Assembly: GCF_900110865.1 (NCBI RefSeq)
Contig: NZ_FOFD01000004.1
Coordinates: forward strand, 1 to 64,000
Length of the DNA stretch: 64,000 nucleotides
Origin: Natrinema salaciae
Lineage (GTDB): Archaea > Halobacteriota > Halobacteria > Halobacteriales > Natrialbaceae
Reading direction: 5' to 3'
Shown: positions 33,345 through 42,913 of the stretch, one piece after another
How the letters are laid out: each line of letters begins with the position of its first letter
How positions within the stretch are numbered: position 1 is the first letter of the stretch
Notes under the pieces: generated by a model
Seen by the model: the letters and a program-made list of their open reading frames with translations, nothing else
Databases searched by the model: none
Told to the model about the DNA's origin: nothing
Translations under genes and position numbers: made by a program

Positions 33345-33709
33345 TTTGCAGGAGACTCCTCGTCATCCGAATCTTCATCATCGAATTCGAGTTCGCGTGC
33401 TGCCTCTACCTCGTAGGCTGCGTCGTCTTCGTCAACGAGGCCGAGGCGAAGTTCAACACTATGCTCGCGGAGAATATCACGCATCGTCCAACGATCGACA
33501 TCAGCGAGTCTCGCAGCATCACCGAGTGTGATCCGCTCGCGTTCGTAGAGGGCGACCGCAGCTGCAATCCGTTCGTTCTCGTGGTCCTCGAAGTATTCAC
33601 GCACGAACTCGCGTAACGCATCGCTCTTGCCCCCGAACACACCAGCCTCGACGGCCCCCTCAATGAGGAGGTCGAGATCGTCTGGGTAGGAGCCGGTAAT
33701 TCGTGCCAT
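33341..33709 (-). CDS. UPF0175 family antitoxin
   Basis: 122 residues. UPF0175 pattern: RITGSYPDDLDLLIEGAVEAGVFGGKSDALREFVREYF, then the helix-turn-helix AVALYERERITLGDAARLADVDRWTMRDILREHSVELR, and an acidic tail. UPF0175 proteins are partners of DUF3368-PIN toxins. Promoter: TCATAAATAGTA about 28 bp upstream of ATG 33709, so leaderless. It likely represses its own operon. Confidence 0.88.
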   Translation of the reverse strand: MARITGSYPDDLDLLIEGAVEAGVFGGKSDALREFVREYFEDHENERIAAAVALYERERITLGDAARLADVDRWTMRDILREHSVELRLGLVDEDDAAYEVEAARELEFDDEDSDDEESPAK

Positions 33710-33891
33710 CGTTCTATCCGAGACTACGTCTTCATACTATTTATGAACGACGCCGGGGTACCATATGCATTGAAACGACCGGTCTCAACTACTGGGGGGA
33801 ATTACGCCATACATCAAATAGTGCTATATCAAATCTGTAGTCTGAACGCGTAGGCAGCGATTGGACCCGCCGTACGGGGAGAGCCCCGCTC

Positions 33892-34590
33892 TCACTCCGC
33901 CAACCGCTGACTTCGCCCGGCGATCACGTCCACACCGGGGCTGTAGTAGGTGATCGGGTCCGTCTCCGGGAATCGGAACCCGTTCGCGGTGAACAGGGTG
34001 TTCGTCTCGACGTCGGCCGTCGCCGGATAGAGCGTCCACGGGTCGTGGTCGACGTCCGTGTACCGGATGGTTCCGTCGGGCGCTTCGGTGTAAAACCGGT
34101 ACCGCTCGAGGAGGAACCGTGCCAGCGGATCGTCCGGTGCCGAGAACGGTTCGCCGGCCGGTCCGTAGGTGGCTTCGTAGGCCGCGGGTCGTGCGCCGGG
34201 ATGACGCCGGTGACTCGAGAACCCCACGCGGCCGTCGTCGGTTCGAGCGAGCGAAATCCGGGCGTAGTAGTACGGGAGGTGCTGAAAGCAACGCGCACCG
34301 AGCACGCTCGTCACGCCCTCGGCGTCGAGACTGAAGAAGTAGACCCCCGGCTCGCCGTCACAGGTGACGTACGTCCGGAGGTTGAGTTCGGGCAGCAGTA
34401 CGCCCAGCCGCGACGGGACGCCTCGCGGCCGAACGGCGACGTTGGTAAACGGGACGACCGAGAGCCACCCGGCCCCGTCGTGCGTGTCGACGGTGAGTCG
34501 GTCGGGGAGGTGCGCGTCGAGCACGTCCGCATCGACCGGCCAGTTCTCGAACAGGAGGTGTCGCCACCCCATCTCCAGCGGAACTACCAT
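33892..34590 (-). CDS. DUF2071 (YqjF-like) protein
   Basis: 232 residues from ATG at 34590. The family phrases VPLEMGWRHLLFENWPVDADVLDAHLPDRLTVDTHDGAGWLSVVPF and NLRTYVTCDGEPGVYFFSLDAE are nearly diagnostic for DUF2071, an acetoacetate-decarboxylase-like fold. Function unknown; no catalytic Lys is evident. The gene faces the membrane protein at 34734 on the same strand with a 143-bp gap. The much longer open frame upstream is Arg-rich shadow. Confidence 0.85.
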   Translation of the reverse strand: MVVPLEMGWRHLLFENWPVDADVLDAHLPDRLTVDTHDGAGWLSVVPFTNVAVRPRGVPSRLGVLLPELNLRTYVTCDGEPGVYFFSLDAEGVTSVLGARCFQHLPYYYARISLARTDDGRVGFSSHRRHPGARPAAYEATYGPAGEPFSAPDDPLARFLLERYRFYTEAPDGTIRYTDVDHDPWTLYPATADVETNTLFTANGFRFPETDPITYYSPGVDVIAGRSQRLAE

Positions 34591-34733
34591 GCGTTCGAAA
34601 CGGTCACGCGGTTGATACGCGTTTCCGTTCCGATCGCGTCGGTCGGCGGACGGTTCGATTTCACGGCGTCCGTCGTCTCGGACGCCGCGACGGTCTCGGA
34701 CCGCTCGAAGAGGCGACGGAAACCCGCCGCGCC

Positions 34734-35465
34734 TCAAGCCGGCGTTCCGGCCGATCCCGGCTGCGGCTCTGCATCGGGGGGATGCTCGAGCCCGCGGAGT
34801 TGGTCGTAGGCTCGGGCGGTGGTCGCGACGGTGTAGACGGTGACGACCGCCGCGACGAGTTGCGCGAGGACGAACCCGGCGGCATCGCCGAGCAGGACCG
34901 CCGGAAGCGCGGCGGCGCCGTTGACGGCGAGGCCGGCGACGAGGACGGCGACGCCGAGCCCGAACAGGCGGAGGCGACTGCCCGACGTCAGCGTCCAGCT
35001 GCTGCGGAACGCTCGGACGAAGTTCTCGTCCTCGACCGCGACGAAGACGGTCCAGTAGTAGAGGGAAACGAGCAGGAACAGTCCCGGAACGAGCAGGAAG
35101 ACGCTGCCGACGGCGACGAGCAGCGCGAAGACGAACGTGCCCACGAACACGTTGAGCGTGGCGAACGCGATCTTCCGGCTGCGGAACTCGCGGGGAATCG
35201 TCTCGGTTTCGTCGGACGCGAACGTCCGGAGGGCGATGACGGCGGTCGCGATCATCACGAGACCGAGCGCGATCGAGAGCAGCCCGGAGACGGCACCGAC
35301 GAGCGCCGAGACAGGGCTCGTGTCGGCGGCCGATCCGAAACCGACGCTGACGACGAGCGCATTCAACAGTGCGAGGACGACGAATACGGCGACGAAGACG
35401 AGTCCGTTCCGCTCGATGGTGCGGGAGAACCCGTCGGTCATCGCGTCGATGATGCTGAAGACCAT
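34734..35465 (-). CDS. Multi-spanning membrane protein
   Basis: 243 residues from ATG at 35465 (MVFSIIDAMTDGFSRTIERNG). About six membrane helices: residues 23-42, 55-80, 105-150 (two), 170-190 and 195-225. Resembles the haloarchaeal DUF7847-type or GDPD-membrane-domain group, with a C-terminal tail rich in Pro/Glu (PPDAEPQPGS). No transport signature. Divergent from the gene at 35671; a TATA-like ATATATGT around 35492-35518 lies between. Function unknown. Confidence 0.78.
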   Translation of the reverse strand: MVFSIIDAMTDGFSRTIERNGLVFVAVFVVLALLNALVVSVGFGSAADTSPVSALVGAVSGLLSIALGLVMIATAVIALRTFASDETETIPREFRSRKIAFATLNVFVGTFVFALLVAVGSVFLLVPGLFLLVSLYYWTVFVAVEDENFVRAFRSSWTLTSGSRLRLFGLGVAVLVAGLAVNGAAALPAVLLGDAAGFVLAQLVAAVVTVYTVATTARAYDQLRGLEHPPDAEPQPGSAGTPA

Positions 35466-35670
35466 ACGCCCCGTACGCGCCTCGAGGAGATATATGTAGC
35501 ACCTGACATATATGTCGGGGAACGTGACGATCGGGGCCGCGTGGAGATTCGAGAGTGCGTCTCCGCTATCGGACTCGTTCGAGCAGCCGCAACCATCGGT
35601 TTCCGCGAGCGATTGTCGCGAATACCGATCGATGAGAGGCTTAATGGCGTTCGATTCCGTAGCCCGACAT

Positions 35671-36201
35671 ATGAGTGGTAATAACACACATAGTCTCGAC
35701 GGCGTCGGTATCTGGGGTGGCGGCCTCACCGGTGGATTAGTCGGCGGGGTCGCCATGGGGCTGGTCCTCCATCTGGGCGGCAACCAGATCGAGTTGCTGG
35801 GTGGGCTCGCGGCGAACCCCGGCACAGCGGTCGGTGTCGGATGGACGATCCACCTGATGATCAGTATCGTGTTCGGGCTGCTGTTCGCCGCGCTCGCCTC
35901 GCGGCGAGCGGTCCAGCAGTTCGTGGATAATTTCAGCGATTACGTCGTCCTCGGGCTCGCCTTCGGCGCGGTCCTCGGGCTCTTCGCCGGCGGCGTCCTG
36001 TTTCCGCTGGCGATGGAACGGGCCGGGGTGGCGGCGTTGCCGCTGCCGTTCCTGCCGATCACGGGGCCCACAGCGGAGCTGTTCAGCGCGCTCCTGTTCG
36101 GTCTCGGCCACCTCGTCTACGGGCTGGTCCTGAGCAGCGTCTTCGCGACGGTCAACGGGGTCATGCCGAGCGGCGTGCGCGAGCACGCCCCGGTGCGCTA
36201 G
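35671..36201 (+). CDS. Membrane protein, histidine-kinase-like 4TM fold unknown
   Basis: 176 residues from ATG at 35671. Four helices: GGGLTGGLVGGVAMGLVLHL, VGWTIHLMISIVFGLLFAALA, YVVLGLAFGAVLGLFAGGVLFPLA and LFSALLFGLGHLVYGLVLSSVFA. Repeated GGxxGG packing motifs and paired His residues (HL in helix 2, HLVYG in helix 4) are seen. Such features occur in haloarchaeal conserved membrane proteins annotated DUF6789. No domain is certain. An ATG at 35512 would add a non-membrane, Ser-rich stretch and is rejected. Confidence 0.7.
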   Translation: MSGNNTHSLDGVGIWGGGLTGGLVGGVAMGLVLHLGGNQIELLGGLAANPGTAVGVGWTIHLMISIVFGLLFAALASRRAVQQFVDNFSDYVVLGLAFGAVLGLFAGGVLFPLAMERAGVAALPLPFLPITGPTAELFSALLFGLGHLVYGLVLSSVFATVNGVMPSGVREHAPVR

Positions 36202-36309
36202 ACCCGATCCGCCGGGCACATCTCTCGAGCGAGCGCCCCAACGATACCGCTGGCGGCGAGTGCGCCCTCGAAGTTCGAAGCCCTTATACTCGAGAGTTGG
36301 GAAGGAAGC

Positions 36310-36433
36310 ATAGACTCGCTGGTTCGCGGGCATCAGCGGGCACCTGTACGACAGCCGTCACAGGTCGGGATGTGATCCGCGGGGCGCGTGCCCCGGTCGG
36401 GATTGAACCAGCAAACGCCCGCGGGTGAATACA
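36310..36433 (+). promoter_or_regulatory. Structured 5' leader of rpl15e
   Basis: CTTATACT at 36283-36290 puts transcription near 36310, leaving a leader of about 124 nt, long for a haloarchaeal gene. It holds nested hairpins: ACCTGT/ACAGGT (36342-36347 and 36360-36365) and CGGGGC-GCGT-GCCCCG (36380-36395). It may serve L15e autoregulation; inference only. Confidence 0.45.
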
Positions 36434-37024
36434 ATGGCAAAAAGCTTCTATTCCCACATCAAGGACGCATGGAAGGACCCCGACGACGGCAAGCTCGGGG
36501 AGCTGCAGTGGCAGCGAAAGCAGGAGTGGCGCGATCAGGGTGCGATCGAGCGGATCGATCGCCCGACGCGTCTCGACAAGGCACGCGAACTCGGCTACAA
36601 GGCCAAACAGGGCATTATCGTGACCCGGGTCTCGGTCCGGAAAGGGACCGCCCGAAAGGAACGGTTCACGGCCGGTCGGCGCTCGAAGCGCCAGGGTGTC
36701 AACCGCATCGGACGGCGCAAGAACATCCAGCGCATCGGTGAGGAGCGCGTCTCCCGGAAGTACCCCAACCTGCGGGTGCTCAACAGCTACTGGGTCGGGG
36801 AAGACGGCTCGCAGAAGTGGTTCGAAGTGATCCTCGTGGACCCGAACCACCCCGCGATCGAGAACGACGACGACCTCAACTGGATCTGCAACGACGATCA
36901 CACGAACCGCGCGTTCCGCGGCCTCACCAACGCCGGCACGGCCAACCGAGGCCTCAACAACCGCGGCAAGGGTGCGGAGAAGGTCCGCCCGTCCAACAAC
37001 GGCGGCCAGGGCCGCGCGAAGTAA
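36434..37024 (+). CDS. rpl15e: 50S ribosomal protein L15e
   Basis: 196 residues from ATG at 36434. Basic, RNA-binding: MAKSFYSHIKDAWKDPDDGKLGELQWQRKQEW is the universal L15e start, and GYKAKQGIIVTRVSVRKGTARKERFTAGRRSKRQG is the rRNA-contacting basic stretch. Haloarchaeal L15e is about 196 residues, as here. Binds 23S rRNA in the large subunit. Monocistronic, with a structured leader. It is one of the few basic proteins in the window. Confidence 0.98.
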   Translation: MAKSFYSHIKDAWKDPDDGKLGELQWQRKQEWRDQGAIERIDRPTRLDKARELGYKAKQGIIVTRVSVRKGTARKERFTAGRRSKRQGVNRIGRRKNIQRIGEERVSRKYPNLRVLNSYWVGEDGSQKWFEVILVDPNHPAIENDDDLNWICNDDHTNRAFRGLTNAGTANRGLNNRGKGAEKVRPSNNGGQGRAK

Positions 37025-37189
37025 GCGGCCGCCGCAACCGATCCCACACCGATTTTTCGCGACGCGTCCCGAACCGAGAGCGGCCGGACCGTGAGGCGAT
37101 CGCCGATCGAACGGCTGTTCGCCGCATCGTACTCCCAGTACGCTGGACTCGGAGGTGGACTTATTCCGCGGGCTGTCGTATCGATGGGT

Positions 37190-37624
37190 ATGGCACAACA
37201 CGTTCTCGTGGCAGTCGACAACTCGGACCAGTCGACTGAGGCGCTCGAGTTCGCCTGCACGGAGTATCCGGACGCGACGATCACCGCGCTCTACGTCCTC
37301 GATCCGGGCGATTTCTACGCGGTCAGCGGCATCGAGGGGACCGCGATGGCCAACTACGACGAGATCGAGAGTCACCACCAGGAGCGTGCCGAGGGGATCC
37401 TCGAGGACGCGCGGGAGCGAGCGACCGAGCACGGCGTCGATCTCGAGACGGAGCACGTCGTCGGCGGCGTTTCGCGATCGATCGTCGATTACGCCGCCGA
37501 CAACGACGTGGATCACATCGTCGTCGGCAGCCACGGTCGGACGGGCGCGAGTCGGATCCTCCTCGGCAGCGTCGCGGAGACGGTCGCGCGTCGCTCGCCC
37601 GTTCCGGTGACGATCGTTCGGTAG
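37190..37624 (+). CDS. Universal stress protein (UspA family)
   Basis: 144 residues from ATG at 37190; ATG 37184 is equally possible. USP fold: MAQHVLVAVDNSDQSTEALEFA at the N-terminus, ITALYVLDPGDF, then the ATP-binding motif GSHGRTGASRILLGSVAETVARRSPVPVTIVR (G-2x-G-9x-G-S/T). Nucleotide-binding, probably dimeric. Role in stress adaptation inferred from the family. CTTATTCC lies about 28 bp upstream, consistent with a leaderless start. Confidence 0.93.
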   Translation: MAQHVLVAVDNSDQSTEALEFACTEYPDATITALYVLDPGDFYAVSGIEGTAMANYDEIESHHQERAEGILEDARERATEHGVDLETEHVVGGVSRSIVDYAADNDVDHIVVGSHGRTGASRILLGSVAETVARRSPVPVTIVR

Positions 37625-37772
37625 TCGGTCGCCGATCGCTCTCGGACCCGACCGTGCAGCGAGCGATCACGTGGGAGGACGTAGCGTTTCGAGGACAGCG
37701 GTCGCTCGGCGATGCGATCGAAACGAAAGCGGCGTCGCCGTCGGCCGGCTCGGGGAAGGCGAGCGGCCGGGC

Positions 37773-38219
37773 TCAGGCCGAGACCGTCTGGCTTTCCCGT
37801 TCGCTCTCGGTCGAGCGCATGTCCAGATCGGCCCGGAGTGCCTCGATAGCCTCCTCGGGATCGGTCTCGGAGTCGAAGACCCGATCGAATCCCATCTCGC
37901 GGAAGAATTTCCGCGTCTCCTCGAAGTCGTCCTGCCCGACGGCGAGGTTGCCGCCGATGTAGGTCGTCACGTCGAGGTCGGAATCCGCGATCAGCTGGTG
38001 GAAGCCCTCGCAGTCCTGTTTGGCGTGGCCGTAGAGCGACGAGACGAGTACAGCCTCGGCGTCGTTGGCGGATGCGGCTTCGACGAACTCTTCCTGCGAG
38101 CTCTGGACCCCCAGGTTGACGACGTCGAATCCGGCTGCCTCCAGCGCCTGTTCCAGGATGGTAATCCCGACGACGTGAGCGTCGGACCCGATCACGCCGA
38201 GGATGACTGTCTTCGTCAT
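37773..38219 (-). CDS. mamA: Methylaspartate mutase S subunit (B12-binding)
   Basis: 148 residues from ATG at 38219. The cobalamin-binding motif DxHxxG is GSDAHVVG (residues 12-19), followed by SSLYGHA (SxL) and TYIGGNLAVG (GG), all in the order of glutamate mutase S/GlmS. Converts glutamate to methylaspartate together with the E subunit in the haloarchaeal methylaspartate cycle. The partner mamB and methylaspartate ammonia-lyase are not in this window, which is odd, since the S and E genes are often adjacent. Could be a second copy. Confidence 0.88.
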   Translation of the reverse strand: MTKTVILGVIGSDAHVVGITILEQALEAAGFDVVNLGVQSSQEEFVEAASANDAEAVLVSSLYGHAKQDCEGFHQLIADSDLDVTTYIGGNLAVGQDDFEETRKFFREMGFDRVFDSETDPEEAIEALRADLDMRSTESERESQTVSA

Positions 38220-38412
38220 GTGCGTACCACCACAAACTGGGGGGACCACCATAAACCTAATGATTAATAATGTGCTACTCGTTCACACGGTCTCCCTCCT
38301 GCGGTTACTTGCGGCCGTCCAGCGAACGGCCCGGTCGATGTGTCGTCCGTTCGCTCTCGATCGAAATTTTCGACGGATCGTCTCGGCAGCGAGCCGACGG
38401 CGAGTCGTTCGG

Positions 38413-39123
38413 TCAGACGCTCGTGAGCGCCCCGATCGGGGCATCGGTGCGCTCGCGGGCGCGCCAGATGCCGTCTTCACCGGCCGCGATGAGCGCGAAG
38501 ACGCCGGCGACCTCGGCCTCGGCCGTCTCGACGATATCTAACAGGAGTTCCTGGGTCTCTCCCGAGCGGATGAGATCGTCGACGACCAGAACCGATTCAC
38601 CGGGATCGACGGCCGAAGCGGGCAGGTAATAGGTGAGTTCGATCCCGGACTGGAGCCGCTGGCGGGCCTCGATGAACTCCTCGACGGCGGTCTCCTTGCT
38701 CTTCTTGGCGTAGGCACAGCGGACGCCGTAGTAACTCGCGAGCGCGGCCGCGAGCGTGATCCCGTCGGTCGCAGCGGTGAGGACGACGTCCGGCCGCTCG
38801 AAGTCGAACCCGTTGGCCACGACCGGGGCGGCCAGATCGAGGAAGGGCTGGTCGAAGACGGTCGCGGAGTTGTCGACGTACCCCTCGTCGTCGACGCTGA
38901 TCCGTGCGTCGAGCTCCCGGCCCAGTGCCTCCCGACCGAGATCGTCGACGACGTCGCGCGCGCGATCGGTTCCGGGAAGGACGTGTCCGTTGACGTACCG
39001 GTTCAGGTCGCCCGCCGGGAGCCCCGTCGTCTCGGCGAGTTCGTCGTAGGTCCGCGTCTCCTTCAACATCCGCAGGACGTCGACGGCCCGCAACTGGAGG
39101 GCCGCCTTCTCGGCTCTGTTCAT
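38413..39123 (-). CDS. HTH-PRTase transcription regulator
   Basis: 236 residues from ATG at 39123. An N-terminal helix-turn-helix (LRMLKETRTYDELAETTGLPAGDLNRYVNGH, residues 18-49) is fused to a type I phosphoribosyltransferase domain with the PRPP loop VLVVDDLIRSGET near residue 185. Such archaeal regulators, including GfcR-like ones, sense PRPP or purines. It differs from GfcR in its N-terminus. It may also be called adenine/xanthine PRTase-like. It follows thrS on the same strand after 163 bp. Target genes unknown. Confidence 0.82.
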   Translation of the reverse strand: MNRAEKAALQLRAVDVLRMLKETRTYDELAETTGLPAGDLNRYVNGHVLPGTDRARDVVDDLGREALGRELDARISVDDEGYVDNSATVFDQPFLDLAAPVVANGFDFERPDVVLTAATDGITLAAALASYYGVRCAYAKKSKETAVEEFIEARQRLQSGIELTYYLPASAVDPGESVLVVDDLIRSGETQELLLDIVETAEAEVAGVFALIAAGEDGIWRARERTDAPIGALTSV

Positions 39124-39286
39124 ACTGCTATGCACGATTCCGCAACCATGGGTATTACGATCGGAATCAGATCGTCAAATCAGCACGAACGTGGCCGTCG
39201 CTCGAGGCAGAGCCGTCGACGGAGACCGGTCGCGAACGGGCGTCGTGGCGGCCGTCGCCCCCACCGAACGCGACGGAGACGAGTCG

Positions 39287-41233
39287 TTACTGCAGGAAGT
39301 CCGGTTCCGTCCGCTGCTCGTCGCGCTCGGCCTCGAGGTGCTTCCGGAACTCGTCGATTTCGACGTCGTACTCCTGGTCCTCGAAGCGGTCCCGCACCGA
39401 GATGTTTCCGTCTTCCTCCTCGTTGTCGCCGACGATGATCTGGTAGGGGACGCGATCGTCGTGGGCCGCGCGAATCTTCCGCTCCAGGGTCGAGTCGCGA
39501 CCGTCGACCTCGACGCGGAAGTCGTCGAATTCGTTTGCGACGCGGTGGGCGTAGCCGAGGTTATCGTCGGAGATCGGCAGCACGCGGACCTGTTCGGGCG
39601 CGAGCCACAGCGGGAACCGTCCCTCGTAGTGCTCGATGAGCATCATGAAGAACCGCTCGTAGCTGCCGTACAGCGCGCGGTGGATCATGACGGGACGGTG
39701 TTCCTCGTTGTCCTCGCCGACGTAGTTCAGGTCGAACCGCTCGGGCATGTTGAAGTCCAGTTGCACCGTGGGACCGTCCCACGAGCGGCCGATGGCGTCC
39801 TCGAAGGCGAAGTCGATCTTCGGCCCGTAGAACGCGCCGTCGCCGTCCTCGATCTCGTACTCGTGGCCGTGCGAGTCGAGCACGCTCTCGAGTTGCGCCT
39901 CCGCGCGCTCCCAGATCTCGTCGCTCCCGACGCTCTTCTCCGGGCGCGTGGCCAGGGCCATCTCGTACTCCAAGTCGAACGTCTCGAGGACGTCGGTGAT
40001 CATCTCCATGATCTCTTCGACCTCGCTTTTGATCTGCTCGGGTCGGACGAACAGGTGGCCGTCGTCGATGGTGAACGCCCAGACTCGTGAGAGCCCGGAG
40101 AGTTCCCCGCGTTGCTCTTTCCGGTAGACCTTCCCGTTCTCCGCGTAGCGAATCGGCAGATCGCGGTAGCTCCAGGAGTGGTCCTGGAAGATGGCGGCGT
40201 GGCCGGGACAGTTCATCGGCTTCAGGCCGAACTCGTCGTCGCCGACGTCGAAGATGAACATGTCGTCCTGATAGTTCTCGTAGTGGCCGGACCGATGCCA
40301 GAGGTCCGTCTTGAAGACGTGGGGCGTCTCGACGTAGTCGTAGCCCGCGTCCTCGTTTAACTCCTCGACGAATGCCTCGAGCTCCGAGAGGACCGTCTTC
40401 CCGGCGGGGTGATAGAGCGGCAGGCCGGGACCGGTGACGTCCTGGATCGAGAAGAGGTTCATCTCGTTGCCGATCCGTCGGTGATCGCGCTTCTCGGCCT
40501 CCTGCTTGCGCTCGAGGAACGCCTCGAGATCGCCCTCGTCCTCGAAGGCGGTGCCGTAGATGCGCGTCTGCATCGTGTTCTCCTCGTCGCCGCGCCAGTA
40601 AGCGCCGGCGATCTCGAGCAGTTCGATCGCGCCGATCTCGCCCGTCGAGTCGACGTGTGGGCCGGCACAGAGGTCCTCCCACTCGCCCTGCCGATAGAAC
40701 GACACGGTGTCGTTCTCGTCGGCGAACTCTGCGAGCAACTCGAGTTTGTACGGTTCGTCGGCCAGCCGCCGTTCGGCCTCCTCGATCGAGACGTCCTCGC
40801 GTTCGATCTCGTAGTCCTCGTCGATGATCGCTTCCATCTCCGCTTCGAGGTCGGCGAGATCCGCCTCGTCGACGTCGAGGTTGTCGAAGTCGTAGTAGAA
40901 GCCCTCGTCCGTCGGCGGGCCGATAGCGAGGTCGACGTCGTCGTAGTGGCGCTCGACGGCCTGGGCGAGACAGTGGGATGCGGAGTGGCGCATGACCTCG
41001 AGGTACTCGTCGGACTGATCCGTGACGATCTCGAGTTCGGCACCGTCGTAGACCGGAGCCTCCTTGGCGACGAGTTCGCCGTCGAGTTTGCCGGCGACCG
41101 TGTCGCTACCGAGTCCGGGGCCGATCTCGTAGGCGCAGTCCTCGACCGTCGCGTCCGCGGCGACCTCGAGCTCCGAACCGTCTGGCAGTACGACCGCTAT
41201 CTGCTCCTGTGACTGGGAATCTGATTCTGACAT
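39287..41233 (-). CDS. thrS: Threonyl-tRNA synthetase
   Basis: 648 residues in full ThrRS layout: TGS domain (1-70), SAD editing domain with [12 protein letters not shown] (residues 82-93) and a [14 protein letters not shown] region, class II catalytic core with motif 2 ([27 protein letters not shown]) and motif 3 ([20 protein letters not shown]), and a C-terminal anticodon-binding domain ([14 protein letters not shown]). The bacterial-type editing domain is usual in haloarchaea. The long structured leader at 41234-41398 suggests regulation at RNA level. Confidence 0.97.
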   Translation of the reverse strand: MSESDSQSQEQIAVVLPDGSELEVAADATVEDCAYEIGPGLGSDTVAGKLDGELVAKEAPVYDGAELEIVTDQSDEYLEVMRHSASHCLAQAVERHYDDVDLAIGPPTDEGFYYDFDNLDVDEADLADLEAEMEAIIDEDYEIEREDVSIEEAERRLADEPYKLELLAEFADENDTVSFYRQGEWEDLCAGPHVDSTGEIGAIELLEIAGAYWRGDEENTMQTRIYGTAFEDEGDLEAFLERKQEAEKRDHRRIGNEMNLFSIQDVTGPGLPLYHPAGKTVLSELEAFVEELNEDAGYDYVETPHVFKTDLWHRSGHYENYQDDMFIFDVGDDEFGLKPMNCPGHAAIFQDHSWSYRDLPIRYAENGKVYRKEQRGELSGLSRVWAFTIDDGHLFVRPEQIKSEVEEIMEMITDVLETFDLEYEMALATRPEKSVGSDEIWERAEAQLESVLDSHGHEYEIEDGDGAFYGPKIDFAFEDAIGRSWDGPTVQLDFNMPERFDLNYVGEDNEEHRPVMIHRALYGSYERFFMMLIEHYEGRFPLWLAPEQVRVLPISDDNLGYAHRVANEFDDFRVEVDGRDSTLERKIRAAHDDRVPYQIIVGDNEEEDGNISVRDRFEDQEYDVEIDEFRKHLEAERDEQRTEPDFLQ

Positions 41234-41341
41234 GGGTATCGATGTGCGTGTGGCTGTCGCTGGTCTGGGAACTTCGATGAGAAGTTCGGTCGGGCGTCCG
41301 CCTTGGCCGCTCGACTGTGCGGTGGCGTCGACACAGCGAGC

Positions 41342-41393
41342 GGTAGGTGTGGATTAGAAGCGGGCGAAAGCCCCTGTAAAGCGGACACCTACC
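41342..41393 (-). promoter_or_regulatory. Stem-loop in the thrS 5' leader
   Basis: GGTAGGTGT (41342-41350) pairs perfectly with ACACCTACC (41385-41393), enclosing GGGC-GAAA-GCCC (written on the plus strand). The minus-strand TATA box (complement of GATAAAAGCC, 41421-41430) puts the thrS transcript start near 41398, so the leader begins with this stem. The rest of 41234-41560 (327 bp) has no gene. Confidence 0.55.
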
Positions 41394-41560
41394 ATCGTGG
41401 ATTCGAATTATCTCGAGCGGGATAAAAGCCTTCTGATGGTGTGTCGGCGCGTCAGAACTGGCCGATCGGCGCGCTCGCCTCACAGCCGTCGTCGTGTCGT
41501 GTGCTCTCGACGGACCGCTCGGACCGGTACTCGTTTTTCGCGCCGGGTCGATAGGCCGGT

Positions 41561-42271
41561 ATGAGCATCAACGCCGTCCTCTTCGACTTCGACGACACGT
41601 TCTATCCCTACTCGCCGTGTAACGAGGCGGGAAAGGACGCCGCTCGAGAGACCGCACTGGAACTCGGCTACGACTTCGATCGCGAGTCGTTCGAGGCGTT
41701 CTATCAGGCGGGACGTCGTGCGACCAAGCGCGAGACTCCCGGCACGGCGGCCTCTCACGAGCGCTTCCTCTACTTCAAACGCGCCCTCGAGCGCCGCGTC
41801 GGGCGTCCGAAACCGGCGGACGCGCTGGCGCTCGGCGACGCCTACTGGGAGGCGTACATCGACGAGATAGCGCTCTATCCCGGCGTCGAGGGAACCCTCG
41901 AGACGCTGCGCGGAAACGGGATCGACGTCGCCGTCGTGACGAATCTCACGACGCGCATCCAACTCGAGAAACTCGCCGCCCTGGAACTCGAGCCCGTCAT
42001 CGACCTGCTTCTCACCTCCGAGGAGACCGGCCGGGAGAAACCGGGGTCGGTCATGTTCACGGTGCCCCTGTCGCGACTCGATCGACGGCCGTCGGAGGCG
42101 GTGATGGTGGGCGACGACGTCGAGGCGGACGTCGCGGGCGCGAACGCCGTCGGGCTGGAGACCGTGCTGTTCGACGCCGACGGCGATAGCGACGACGAGG
42201 CACTCGAGGGGCATCGCCGTCCGGACCACAGAATAGATGCGTTTGCGGACCTCCAGGAGGTGGTACTGTGA
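41561..42271 (+). CDS. HAD superfamily hydrolase
   Basis: 236 residues. HAD motif [16 protein letters not shown] (residues 3-17), motif II VVTNLT, motif III Lys in REKPGS and motif [21 protein letters not shown] cap of about 85 residues follows motif I (subfamily I). Probably a phosphatase on a small phosphorylated metabolite. Its stop overlaps the GTG of the following aldolase gene, so the pair is coupled and may act in one sugar-phosphate or methylthio-sugar salvage route. The substrate is not identifiable. Confidence 0.88.
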   Translation: MSINAVLFDFDDTFYPYSPCNEAGKDAARETALELGYDFDRESFEAFYQAGRRATKRETPGTAASHERFLYFKRALERRVGRPKPADALALGDAYWEAYIDEIALYPGVEGTLETLRGNGIDVAVVTNLTTRIQLEKLAALELEPVIDLLLTSEETGREKPGSVMFTVPLSRLDRRPSEAVMVGDDVEADVAGANAVGLETVLFDADGDSDDEALEGHRRPDHRIDAFADLQEVVL

Positions 42272-42909
42272 TCCTCGAGTCCCAGCGGCGAGCGGTGGTC
42301 GAGCACGCGCCGGCGCTCGCTGCGCTGACGCCCGGCCGGACGGGGAACCTGAGCGTTCGCGACGGCGCGGCCGGCGACGCCTTCGCGGTCACGCCGACCG
42401 GCGTCCCCTACGACAGTTTCGACGTCGAAGACGTCCCGGTCGTCGGCGTCGAGGGCGACCGGCGCGACGGCGATATGGCCCCGAGCAGCGAGGTCCCGAT
42501 GCACGCCGCGATCTATCGGCGCGAAGACGTCGGCGCGATCGTCCACACCCACTCACCGTGGGCGACCGCGATGGCCGTCGCACACGAGCCGCTGCCGCCG
42601 ATCCACTACATGATCGTGGCGGTGGGCAAGCGCGTCCCCGTCGCCGAGTACGCACCGTACGGGACCGACGAGCTGGCCGAGCACATCGTTCGCGCGATGG
42701 ACGAGGCCGACGCGACGGCGACGTTCGTCGAGAACCACGGTCTCGTCGTCACCGCACCGGACGTCGAAACCGCCCTCGAGAACACCCACCACGTCGAGAG
42801 CCTCGCTCGGTTGTACCTCGAGACCCGCGCGGCCGGACTCGAGCCGCGGACGCTCTCGGACGCGCAACTCGAGACGGTCCTCGAGCAGTTCGAGTCCTAC
42901 GGGCAGTGA
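42268..42909 (+). CDS. Class II aldolase/epimerase family protein
   Basis: 213 residues, GTG start at 42268 overlapping the HAD stop (GTGA). Zinc-binding class II fold: [11 protein letters not shown] near 28, [29 protein letters not shown] near 74-100 (HxH), the His-containing [10 protein letters not shown] near 150. L-fuculose-phosphate aldolase type; cleaves sugar 1-phosphates or related. Context with a HAD phosphatase suggests 5-deoxysugar or methylthioribulose use, as in the DHAP shunt. That is only inferred. Confidence 0.88.
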   Translation: MILESQRRAVVEHAPALAALTPGRTGNLSVRDGAAGDAFAVTPTGVPYDSFDVEDVPVVGVEGDRRDGDMAPSSEVPMHAAIYRREDVGAIVHTHSPWATAMAVAHEPLPPIHYMIVAVGKRVPVAEYAPYGTDELAEHIVRAMDEADATATFVENHGLVVTAPDVETALENTHHVESLARLYLETRAAGLEPRTLSDAQLETVLEQFESYGQ

Positions 42910-42913
42910 GTCT

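Noticed and set aside
39191-40090. Plus-strand frame of 299 codons opposite thrS
   Set aside because: Shadow of ThrRS; it reads as V/L/D-rich reverse complement and lacks any domain.
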